In this document: positions 46,231 through 57,115 of the stretch, piece after piece
Numbering within the stretch: position 1 is the stretch's first letter
Layout: every line of letters begins with the position of its first letter
Assembly (NCBI GenBank): GCA_029582265.1
Contig: CM055823.1
Coordinates: forward strand, 21,557,756 to 21,621,755
Direction of reading: 5' to 3'
Origin: Zoroaster sp. YZ-2022
Lineage: Eukaryota > Echinodermata > Asteroidea > Forcipulatida > Zoroasteridae
DNA length: 64,000 bases
Program-made: the position numbers and the translations under genes
Notes under the pieces: generated by a model
Told to the model about the DNA's origin: nothing
The model's database searches: none
What the model saw: the letters and a program-made list of their open reading frames with translations, nothing else

Positions 46231-47841
46231 TTATTTGTTGTTTTATTTAATCAGGGTGGCCTTATCAGTTAAAAAACTGCTTTCCATAAGGGCCCTGCAT
46301 TAAACATTTAAATTAAAACAGTTTAAGAAATTGAAATGACATGAATTGAGTTAAAATAAACTCATTAATCAAAAACAAACATATTATAAACAATAATCAA
46401 CATTAAAATCAAATGAAAAAACATTAATAGCAGGTTGAATAGTTTCATTATATGAAATTATTTAAATTATGTACAATAATTTAAAACATAATAAAATTTA
46501 AATTAAAATTAAAATGCCAAAAAATTAGTTTAAGAGGGCTTTAAAAACATTTAAAGACTTAGCCTTTCGCTGGGCTGTGGTCAAATTGTTCCATCCCAGG
46601 GTCCCACAATACTGAAATGTGTGTTTGGCGGCATTTGTCTTGGGAACAATGGGCAGATGTAATAAAACGTTTGACTTAGAACGAGTATTGGCAGTATGAG
46701 ATGGCATTTCAAAGCGTGCATTAAGATACGCTGGACTAAGGTTATTAAGACATTTATATACCTGACATACTCTATGACTTTCCCAGCGAGATTGTAATGA
46801 TGACCAAGAGAGCGCTTCATGTAAATCATTAATATGTGTTCTCGGATGTGCATTAAGGATTAATCTTGCAAGACGATTATGTAGTTTGAGCAACTTGTCA
46901 GAATGACAGTGTGCACAATTGGACCATACCACATCACAGTAATCGAACAATGGGATAACCATGGCTGAACTTAACATGTTGAAGGTGGAACTGGGAAGAC
47001 ATGGTTTTGCACAACGTCTTAGAAACCCTATTCTCTGCGAGATCATTTTGGCAATATAATCAGTGTGGTCGGCCCATGTCAGTTGCTCATCCAGAATAAC
47101 TCCAAGGTACTTATAATGATTTACTCGTTCGATGGTCACGTCATTAACTACTATCTGAACTTGGGTAAAGTGGATAGACGTGGACGACTTCCAAAAATCA
47201 TGAACTTAGTTTTGCTTACATTTTAAAGTTAGTTTATGTTTTTTTGAGCCATTGAGCCACTCTGATTGATTGCCGACACCATGTTACATTTAATATCATC
47301 CGGGAAGTGCTATCGATCATAATCATCGTGTCATCCGCATAAATACTAACTTTGGTACCTGGAAGAGTAATACTGGAAGGAAGGGCTATTAATAAATATA
47401 ATAAAAAGAAGCGGTCCTAATATAGATCCCTGTGGGACCCCAACACTCACATCAGCAAGAGGTGAACTTATGCCGTTGATTTGGGTGGACTGTTTTCTTC
47501 CTGAAAGGTAAGAGACGAACCAATTTAGTTCAAGGCCCTTGACACCGCAGCTGAGAAGTTTGGAAAGGAGAATGTTATGGTCAACGGTGTCAAAGGCTTT
47601 CTTTAGATCTAGAAACACAACAACTGTCACCTTACCAGAGTCAATGTTATTTAATAAATGATCCGTGACATCTAAGATTGCAGTTTGCGTGGAGTGGCGT
47701 GGTCTGAATCCAGATTGTTCTGTTACAAAGAAATTAATATTGTTAAGAAAACTAAACAGCTGGTTGTACACTGCTCTCTCAAGGATTTTACTAATTGATG
47801 GTAGAACAGAGATCGGTCTGTAATTAGAATACTCTGTAATT
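46231..47841 (-). mobile_element. CR1/L2-like LINE, 5'-truncated, right arm only
   Basis: 1.6 kb flanked by AGTAT at 46226-46230 and 47842-47846; the left arm has the single uninterrupted site at 39366-39370. RT (47830-47346): NYRPISVLPSISKILERAVY, GFRPRHSTQTAI, VVVFLDLKKAFDTVDHNILL (motif A), GVPQGSILGPLLF (motif B), with a frameshift before the missing-phase YADD-type region near 47330. The C-terminal part at 47139-46525 has YKYLGVILDEQLTWADH and the VWSNCAHC segment. It is young enough that two long frames remain. Confidence 0.92.
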
Positions 47842-48509
47842 AGTATGCTGCAGAGGAAAATCGCTTCCAGGCCGGCTACGCCGTTGTGGCTTCGTACTGT
47901 GCCCTTTCCTGATTCCATTCACTAATGTTCACGATGGTCTTTAGCCAAATGGGAATCTAAATTATTACCGATACTTTCCAAAATTAGATTAATCTTTATT
48001 GCATGATTTTTTTACACTGATGAGAACATTTTCAGAAGTTACTTAATTTCTGCACAAATTTGTGTTTTATACAAAAAATGTTATGTAAAAATGTTTTCAT
48101 GTACCACGTGCGCCTAATGCACTTGCCCAAATGTGGATTCCGTCTCGATAGATCCTGTGCACCTAATTCGTTGTTGAAAAAAAAACGAAAACCCTATTAT
48201 AGGCCTACACGTGTTTACCAAAAGCATAAACGAATAAAGCAACAACGAAATCTGGGGACATCCCTTTAGGCAACACAAACGAATACTAACTGTAGAGTTG
48301 CACAGACATGTGACCGGCCAATGAGTAGTCTTCCGTCAAGGCTCACGAGGAATGATGGTTGGTCTTAATATTTGGAAAGTGTCATATAGCTTACGAGGGG
48401 AGGGGATTCCAATTCAAATGGCTGTACGTGGACGACCATCGCCCCCACACCTTTTTTTTGTTACAGACCCCTAGTTACTGTAGGTACATAAATGGTTACA
48501 AGCCCTAAT

Positions 48510-51129
48510 GTTTTTCTTATGGATCCTATTTTTCAGCAGGAGGCACCTGGAGGCACATCCCCCATGATCCCCCACCTCTCAATATTAACTCAACTCCCCT
48601 AACCTTAATTTGACCTAGCTTTGTGCTTCAATCATTCCCGAGGTTTCAAATGTGAAAATGGGTGATTTTATGCCATTTTCAAATATTAATTGTTAATTTT
48701 ATGATACCAATATGAATTTTATGATATTTTCATGTTCTCCTCCGTGTCAATGTAAAAACTAAAATTCAAATATAAAATGAAATAAAGAGTGATGTCAAAT
48801 TTTTATATTTTATTTTCTACTTAATGTGCATACTCCACAGGCCCGTCCAGTTATTCCAATCCCAAAGGTAACCACCCTCTACACTACATACAGGCAATCA
48901 TCCATTTTGGGAAAAGGGCCCTATACGCTTTGAAGAAAATTAGGATCAGAGTATCCCAAATACTCACTTGGAAGTCATGATATTGGACCATTTTTACAAA
49001 GTCCCTCGGGTATTTAATTATGGAACTCAAATCTTTCTTTATTACAAAAATTGAGGGCATACAAATTAAGACATATGAGCTCGGCAAATGAATTTGGTCA
49101 ATATTTTATTTAGTAATGTGCACCCATAATATACCTAGCAAGTTGACTAAAACTTGCCGCATTTACGTAATTGTTCTTGTCTGTATTATTCCATATTCCG
49201 TCATGTGTCAAAACGGTAATTATATGTTCACTTGTCAGTATTTCCAGAGTTTGTGTAAGGAGGGACAAACACACTTTTTGGACAAATTTACCGAACAATA
49301 CAAAAATGAAACGACCAAATTTGTGCAGTCATTAAAAAAGGCAATTACATGCATAGCATACACAAATGAAATGGGAATGAACCTAAAATGTCTCACTTCA
49401 CCAAAGTTGAACACCTCAGTCAACAACATTCAACGAGGGGGTTGGAAGGCTTGAGAAATGTTGAGGGGTGCGGTACGCGTGTAAAACTACCCCACTTAAC
49501 TTGAACATGTTAAACAATTCAGAGAAGGGCCAAGCTGCAACATCAACAAATTCGTAAATTAACCATGAAATTTCCATTCAGACGTCTCCAATTCTTAGCA
49601 ATGTCCATGAACAAGGCCCAGCAATGATAAACCGTTACCCTTGAAGTTGCAGGACTTCATCTTTTCAAACCTAACCTATTTTGCGTGCTCAATGGTCAGA
49701 TCCAAAACTCCCTTTAATGTATATACACAGAAATGTTTACATCATTCCCACAAACCTCATATCAACCCTCCATATTTTATTTCACCTGATCATAACCTAC
49801 TTCCTATGTTTACATGCTGTCAAAAAACGATCTTGATCGGGTAACTCAGTTGTTTTGTGTGAAATAAAAGATTTAAGACGTCAACATTATGCTTTTCAAT
49901 TTTAACGAACATGATTATTTTAAAATGATTGTTGAATTTGTATTTAAATTTAGTTAACAGATATATCGCCCGTTACTCGCTAGTTAACCCACAATGTTTT
50001 AACCAGAACAATGATTATATCCTTTTAGAAAGGAGAACACATATTTTGACCTGGGGGGGGGGGGTGGTATCGTGTCTCCACCTGAGACCTCTGCACCAGG
50101 ATGTCACTGCTCGAAATACCTAACAAAAGCATAATGGCCTGTTAAAAAAAGTGCCCTCAACTGGGACAACAGTTTCATGGGGTCACTTCATGCATATTTT
50201 GTTACATGTCCTTTTTGTCTTGGAGTGCCATGGCCGAGCGGTTTAGTCATATCAAACATGACAAAAACAACCAAGAACACTGACCTCTTGTCTTCTTGAC
50301 AATGGTAGGAAAAACAACCAATTAAACAAATATTGTCATGAAATACCTGGAAGGACATGCTCTAAATTCAGAAAACATAATGTCTATACATTCGTGTTTA
50401 ATCTTTATGCAGAAAGATATTAAAGATGTATGCCAGTATTTGCTGCTAAAAGAAACAATACATTCATTTACATTACTAACAAGATAATAGGAAGAGTAGC
50501 GATATTAAACACAATACCGATACTGTACAATTTAATAGTTTTTACCCTAAAAGTGACATAAACTGGTTGCTGCATGTATACCAAAGACAGGCCTCTTCAA
50601 ATCTGATGTTAACTTTTACTCTTGGACATTGTATAATAAGTTTGTCAGCAATAACAATGTAATCGAAATAACCGCCCCTTTAATTTCAAGAATGTTATTA
50701 GTGATATTATTTTGAGGTTTCAAGACCCTAAATAACGTAGCATTAAATGTAAAATGTATGTCCAAAATTGAAATCCAAACTGGCGGCCAAAGCTGCCAAT
50801 CAAACAACTGACACTCCTAATTGATGCCCTAAGGAATGAAAGCAAGTTGATGGGAATGTTATAAAAGACACAAACAGCCCCCTTCAAACCTGACGTAGAC
50901 TTTTACAAAAACAAAAATAGAATGGCTGCCCCTTTAAAATTCGGCGGCCTTGGCCCTACTTTTTAAATGTTATTTTGAGGCTTCAAGATCCCAAATATAG
51001 CATCAAATGTAAAATAACAATGCTTAATGTGGTCCGAAAAAAATGAATAATTTGGGAAAATATGTCCAATATGGCGGTCGAAGATGCCAATACAAAATGC
51101 CACCGTAAACAGTAGTTGCATATCGAATA
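48510..51129. other. Shared non-coding intron stretch (right arm)
   Basis: Inverted copy of 35911-38640 with the same tandem repeat (50560-51060) and truncated SINE head (50223-50248, atggccgagcgg). Open frames here mirror those of the left arm and have no motifs. Confidence 0.55.
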
Positions 51130-52345
51130 TCTAAATAATGAAAAAGCAGATTGAACGTTGTTGGCTTGTGCATTTTTCTACTTTTCTGCTTTTTAATTTC
51201 TTCCACCTAAAAAGTAGATTGAACATTTTTGGTAACATCCATTTTTCTACTTTTCTGCTTTTCAGTTTCAAGAAAAGCAGATTTTACTTGTTCACCTACA
51301 CCGGTGGTAAAAAAAAGTGGACATCTGCTTTTCTGGCTTCCTACAACTCAAAAAGAAGATCAAACGTTTTGGACAAATCAATTTTTCTACTTTTATACTA
51401 GCCGAAAAGCAGATTAGACGCTTAGTCATGCACACGGTGGCCTAAAAGTAGACATCTGCTTTTCTGGTTTCCCACAACCCGAAAAGTAGAACGAACATTT
51501 TGGACAGATCCTAAAAGTGGACAAATCTGCTTTGCGCATACAGATTGAATGATTTGATAAATATACTCCACAAAATATTGGACCAATCTTTTTTGTAGTT
51601 ATAAACTGACACAAAAATTCTCACATGAATTGTACCACTGGCACTAGGCGGGAAACGGTGAAAGTATCAAATTCACCGAAAGAACTGAAATTTTGTAAAA
51701 GTGCAAGAAAAGGCCTAGTAGTGTACATTCCTCCCCGCACTTCTTTGAACAGAACGCGCCTACCTGGCGACTACGGCGGACATGTATTGTGACGGTAGGA
51801 TTAGTCCATTATTAAGGGAGTAGATTTATCAAATTATTCAATCTGCTTTTCTTCAAACACAAAGCAGACTTGTCCACTTTTAGGACACTGTTGAGAAAAC
51901 GTTCGACCCGCTTTTTGGGAAGCAGGAAAGCAGGAAAATGGATTTGTCCAAAACGTTCGTTCTACTTTTCGGGTTGTGGGAAACCAGAAAAGCACATGTC
52001 CACTTTTAGGCCACTGTGTGACTAAACGTCTAATCTACTTTTCGGGAAGCAGAAAAGCAGAAAAATGGATTTGTCGAAAGCGTTCAATCTGCTTTTCTGG
52101 TTGTAGGAAACTAGAAAAGCAGATGTCCACTTTTTGACCGCCAGTGTATTAGGTGAAAAAGTAAAAACCTGCTTTTCGTGAAACTGAAAAGCAGAAGAGT
52201 AGAAAAATTGATGTTACCAAAATGTTCAATCTACTTTTTAGGTGGAAGAAAAGCAGAAAAGTAGAAAAATGCACGAGCCAACAACGTTCAATCTGTTTTT
52301 GTTTATTATTTAGAACGCTGAAAAGCAGATGTACACTTTTCGACC
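51130..52345. mobile_element. Fold-back element, uninterrupted (right arm)
   Basis: The right-arm copy without gypsy insertion. The same modules (aaaagcagattnaacg and gtccacttttaggcc) alternate in both halves around a short core near 51580-51820. About 40 bp of the inner terminus is missing (the sequence jumps from gaatat to ctaaataatg at 51130). Confidence 0.75.
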
Positions 52346-52484
52346 TCCATAATGTCGCTGTGTTCATTACAATAGTATTTTACTGTATTTTCAGCAGTTC
52401 CAGTTAAGTTGAATATGATCATACGAAATGGTAATACGTCCCCTTAGATCTTAAAATTAAAGAAGAAAGAACATTGATACTTAC

Positions 52485-52556
52485 AATAGCCGTAAGGATG
52501 AAAAGTCTTTGAAAAGGCTAGTTGGCAGAATGTTGATATTTCCACCCGATAACTGA
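52485..52556 (-). CDS. 72-nt LRR exon (right arm)
   Basis: Minus-strand counterpart of 28816-28887, with intact acceptor (tttatctgcag), donor (gtaagt) and phase. It differs at three codons, all changing the residue (G to S, W to R, E to L), and fits the LRR consensus better at its end (SSLRLL). Confidence 0.75.
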
Positions 52557-52718
52557 CTGCAGATAAAAGGTGTCACAATAGAAAGAAAAAAACATGTTAT
52601 TACACATTATGTCAAATTATAATATTAAAGGGATAATATCGTCATGACCAGGGCCATGGGCGGCAAACCGAGGGGGATGGTGGAGGAGACTTCTCCCCCA
52701 ATATTTATGATGAAGTAT

Positions 52719-53136
52719 ATAACGTCTCAAAAGGATCAATTTCATCTTGCTATTAACAAGCACATATTATAATCTGGCAGTCTGGATTACAATTTATGTC
52801 GTTAAGTGAGTCAGTCGTTATAATCTGGGTGGCACATGCATAATCGCATAATCGCAATTGTTAAACATTTTCGTCGTTAATATTTAATTTAAAGAAGAAC
52901 ATTAAATAGTTATAGCCTAATTAGAACGTTGCTATGACTGTTACAAGATGTATTCAGAAACAATTTGATTATTCATGAAACGATCGAATACCGTGTGATT
53001 TAAGCGTGCCATTGCTGCATGCTACGCGATATACATGTGCCACTCACTTAAAACGACACCAATTGTAATCCAGACTACCAGATTATAATCTGTGTTTGTT
53101 AATAGCAAGATGAAATTGATCCTTTTGAGACGTTAT
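52719..53136. mobile_element. 418-bp TIR element, right arm only
   Basis: About 90-bp terminal inverted repeats start ATAACGTCTCAAAAGGATCA at 52719 and are repeated inverted up to 53136. No ORF. It lacks a counterpart in the left arm (near 28660). About 50 bp of host sequence (ggtggaggagacttctcccc+caatatttatg) is present on both sides, far longer than a normal target duplication. Confidence 0.75.
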
Positions 53137-53733
53137 CTACTGACACAAATTTGGAGTATCGGGTGCCAGAGCTGCAAACCCGGGGGACGGTGGAGGAGAC
53201 TTCTCCCCCAATATTTATGGTGAAGGGGGCGCTAATAGCAATCTCCCCCAATATTTTGCCTTGTTCATATTATTTTTGTAAAGTGTGCTATTACGCAAGA
53301 TGTAAAATGTAAGATTAAAATGCATCAGAGTGCGTTTGAGAACACCCATCAGTAATGTAAAATTGTACCCAAATTAATATTTACATACAGCAATGGGTTT
53401 ATTACATTTGTTTAGCTTAATCATTATTTGACAGCGATTCCCCACGAAGGTGACATTTCCCCACCCTAATTGTAACTACTATTTCCCCTTCTGTTATGAG
53501 AAAGGATGATATTTTATTAACCCACGATATGCGACCTTAATAAGCATGGGCGGCAATCGGGGAAGGGGGTGGAGGTACTGCATGTACTCCATTGTGACGG
53601 GGACGGTAATGACAATTAACCCACAGCAATTATCGTCCTCCTAACAACGAGTTATTCCGAGCTCACATATTATATAATTACATAATTATTACATTATTAT
53701 CATTCATTTTGTTTACAGACCCCCTATACTTAC

Positions 53734-53854
53734 AGATTTCCCATCCTGGTCATGATGATGTCATCAATGGTAGACTTGTTCCAACCATCCATACATTCGA
53801 CGCTGGTATAATCACTAATCCAATCCGAACAAATGCAGACATCAGGACACTGAT
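53734..53854 (-). CDS. LRRNT exon (right arm)
   Basis: Minus-strand counterpart of 28063-28183, same length, splice sites and phase. Reads QCPDVCICSDWISDYTSVEC and on to MTRMGNL. All four cysteines and the frame are kept, while seven residues differ from the left arm (S/I, Y/I, G/S, R/S, D/E, R/G, R/N) with one silent change. The plus-strand frame over it is a shadow. Confidence 0.7.
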
Positions 53855-54218
53855 CTGTATATTATGGATCGAAAAGAATAAGAATGAAGAACCTCATAAC
53901 ATCTGTTGACTATCTGCATTCAAACTTAATAGCCAGTACACACTTTTGGTAAAATACATGATTTAGGACTGTTATGTAAGCGACATCTCTTTAAGTTTCT
54001 AGAACTTTCTTTCAGTAATGAAACTTACGTGTAGAAGTTTGTTGAACTTTATTTCAATAATGAAAGGTATGTGGATAAGTTTCTGGAATTTCTTTCAGTG
54101 ATGTATACAAATAGATTTTCTGAGAAAGCTTAATTGTACTCGTAAGTTTAGAATTTGCTAGAAGGATGATTTTGGTATAAAAGTAGGACATATTCACCAA
54201 GCAGTAGTGTACGTGTAA

Positions 54219-54347
54219 AGGCCGGTTCACAGTAAATATTCGCGGCGAAGGTTCGCAAAAGTTTAACACATTTCGAATCATTCGCTGCGAATTTGATGAC
54301 ATAAAATTCGATTCGCATTTGCTTTCGTGTCAAGTATGAACCGGGCT
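54219..54347. mobile_element. Short TAA-flanked MITE (right arm)
   Basis: Right-arm copy of 27591-27698, 129 bp, AGGCCGGTTCAC to TGAACCGGGCT, flanked by TAA at 54216-54218 and 54348-54350. It is 21 bp longer than the left copy. Confidence 0.65.
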
Positions 54348-54954
54348 TAAGACTAGTCATGGTGCAAGACGTTATTATGCGGATCCTAGTTACACGATCC
54401 GCGCACCATTCGTAAATCACCCACCGTAGCTGGCGCTACACAATTTTGACGATCGATCCCGAGCTGAATAGAGATCAATGGGCTTAGTCAGGTTCGTGGA
54501 CATGTATGAATGGCGCCCGCAGCGGCGGTTGGTTTTTCGAATCACAGTGGACGGCGCGCGTACGTATAAAATCACGAGAAACGTCTTACATTTAAGACTA
54601 GTGTAAGACTTGTGGAGGAGTGTGTATTATTATTCACGAAATCCACACCAGTGTTAATTAAGAGAATTGATCGACGTCAGCCAGTTGGATATTTTCCTTT
54701 TGACTGTGGGTTTTATGGTGAGTCAGGAGTTTTAAGTTCAAGTTCAGCTGTGAATAATACAGTTAGAAGTCCACGAAGAGACTTTTATTCTTGAAATTTG
54801 TGAACTGGACAGTTTTAGTAACTCCTGTGTATGTTTGGAAATCACCGTATAATCGTCGATTGAAGTCACCAAGCTAGTCGAGAATCGAGCAGAAAAGAAA
54901 GGACTGACGTTGGTAGGAGTAAGCCACTTTAATGTGTAAGTTACTTTAATTGTC

Positions 54955-56640
54955 ATCATCATAGTGTGACTTCCTCTTGTTGAGAGGGTTGCCCAACATG
55001 ATTTAGCACTATTTCTCTCCACCGATCTCTATCTTCTGCTGCCCTTTTTGGCATCCACCAGTGACAGTTGACTCCACTCCTTGATGTCACCCACCCACAA
55101 CCGCCTCAGACGCCCCCTGAGTCTGATCTTTCCCTCAACATACCCGTCTAGCACATCCTTTTCAAGTCCTAACAATGTGTCCAAAGAATCTCAATTCGCA
55201 CTGTGCGACCACTTCTAGTAGGTTTCTAGTGGTGCCCATGCGCCTGAGGACATCATTATTGGAGGTGTGGTTTACCCAGGAAATCCTTAGGATTCTCCTG
55301 TAGCACCTCATCTCAAACGCATTGATCAGGTCTCCTTCAGATTTTCTCAACATCCAAGTTTCACAGGGATAAGTTAAAACAGGCCAGATAACCGCCAATA
55401 AGAAGCGTTTCTTGAGAGCCAGCGGAAGGTTTTGGTCTTTCCAAATATGGTTAATTAAGTCCCCAAATCTCACTTGGTTATTCTGGATCTGATGGTGTTT
55501 ATAATGTCCGTATTTGCTGGAATCAACGATCCTAGATAAACGAATTCATCCATATTCTCCAAATTGTTGCCATTTAGTGTTAGTTGGCAACTATCTTCCC
55601 CAGATCTTGAAAATACCATCGTTTTGGTCTTACTTGTGTTGATTTTCAGACCAAATTCCTCTCCTTCGTCGTTTATTGGTTTAACAGCCTTTACAGATCT
55701 TCGTCGCTTTCAGCCATCAAATCCACATCGTCCGCATATCTAAGGCTGTTGATCTTACAGACTGACAGTTTGATCCCAATATCCAAGTAAAGGCATTTGA
55801 TTAGTTCTACCATGTGCTCAGAAAACCCAAGACTTCTCATCACCTCCCACAGCTTATTATGTTCCACTGTGTCAAAGGCTTTTATGTAGTCTATGAAACA
55901 AAAATACATATTCTTCCCCTCTCTACTAAATACTTTTCACCAACTTGCCATAAATTGAAACTTGATCTCTAGTTTCTACCCCAGGGTCTAAATCCACATT
56001 TTGTTTCACTAATCTCCAATATTTTCCTCTCAATTCTTTTAGAGATAATCCGGATATAATTTGTGGATGAGTGTGAAATCATACTCAACGTTCTATAGTT
56101 GAAACATTCCCCTGTATCCCCTTTCTTATTGATCGCAACTATCACTAAACTTACCCAGTCATTCGGCCATTTCCTATATTCCAGATCAGTCTACAAATTT
56201 CAAGCAGTTTTTCCGCCCCATTTCTCCCTGTATGTTAACAATTATCCTTGTATGTTATCTATTCCAGGTGATTTACCATTCTTTAAGCACTTGATCGCTT
56301 CCTCTGACATAAGGATGTCCGGTTCTAGTTCGAGAGCGTCATTTTCCAATCTTGAACTTAAAGGGTACAGTTCAACCACATACTCTTCCCATCTTTTACA
56401 GATTTCGTCAGGTTTATATAGGATCCGTCCTTCTTTGGTTTTAATGTGACAGGGTTTACCGGTTTTATGTTTTGTCAGCTTTTTAATTGCGGTCAATAAT
56501 TTGTTTGAGTTTTTCCTACGCATGTCTTCTATTTCTTGTCTTCTTGTCTTCTCTTTTGTCTTCTCTGCATGCTCTTTGTACATCTGTTTTTAGTATTCTT
56601 CTTGATTGTTGTTTTTCTTCTCATTGTGTGTGTAATTTAG
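54955..56640 (-). mobile_element. RTE-like LINE, degenerate (right arm)
   Basis: Minus strand from 56640: MRRKNSNKL, EEAIKCLKNGKSPGIDNIQG (RT N-terminal), CFIDYIKAFDTVEHNKLWE (motif A), LRYADDVDLMAESDEDL (motif C), then TYPCETWMLRKSEGDLINAF, ECELRFFGHI-type motif, RDRWREIVLNHV and an (ATG)n tail near 54955. Parts between motif A and C are deleted. Only the first 250 bp remain in the left arm. Confidence 0.8.
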
Positions 56641-56779
56641 ATTAATTTTAATTTAGATTATTTGCGATCATTGTATAACCAGGCTATACAATACTGCAGT
56701 AAGGCGGTTGTCATGGTATTAACGGTCGTTGAAAAGACGTTGGGGAAATAAGGATAATTATCGTACCCAAAGGGGGCGA

Positions 56780-57115
56780 AAATGTTTCAGACAGTAATAT
56801 TGACACCCTCCTTCCCACGATCATTTGACGATAAACGAAGTGGGGCCAGCCATTAATGAGCAGTTGGCTCACACTGTGAACGCCTTAATCAGAGGCAAAA
56901 TTCAACCTCAAAAGCTAAATGAAAAGTTGAAGCTTTACAATAAGCCTGACACGAGTTAATTCAGAAATCTGGTCAATTCTGAAACCGGCAACAAAGTCAC
57001 ATGATGCAAAGCTACAAAAGATTCAAAGTCCGTAACAATAAATCAGAGGCCAGCATTGACTCGGCCAAACTAATCCACAATCTCATTGATGCAATTCCAT
57101 TTCTTGGGCTTGGCA
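56780..57115 (+). pseudogene. DIRS-like gag fragment (right arm)
   Basis: Plus-strand counterpart of 25770-26150: INEQLAHTVNALIRGKIQPQ, LNEKLKLYNKP, then a degenerate IDAIPxLGLA segment. It is cut at about 57115 by the jockey-like LINE. Confidence 0.65.
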
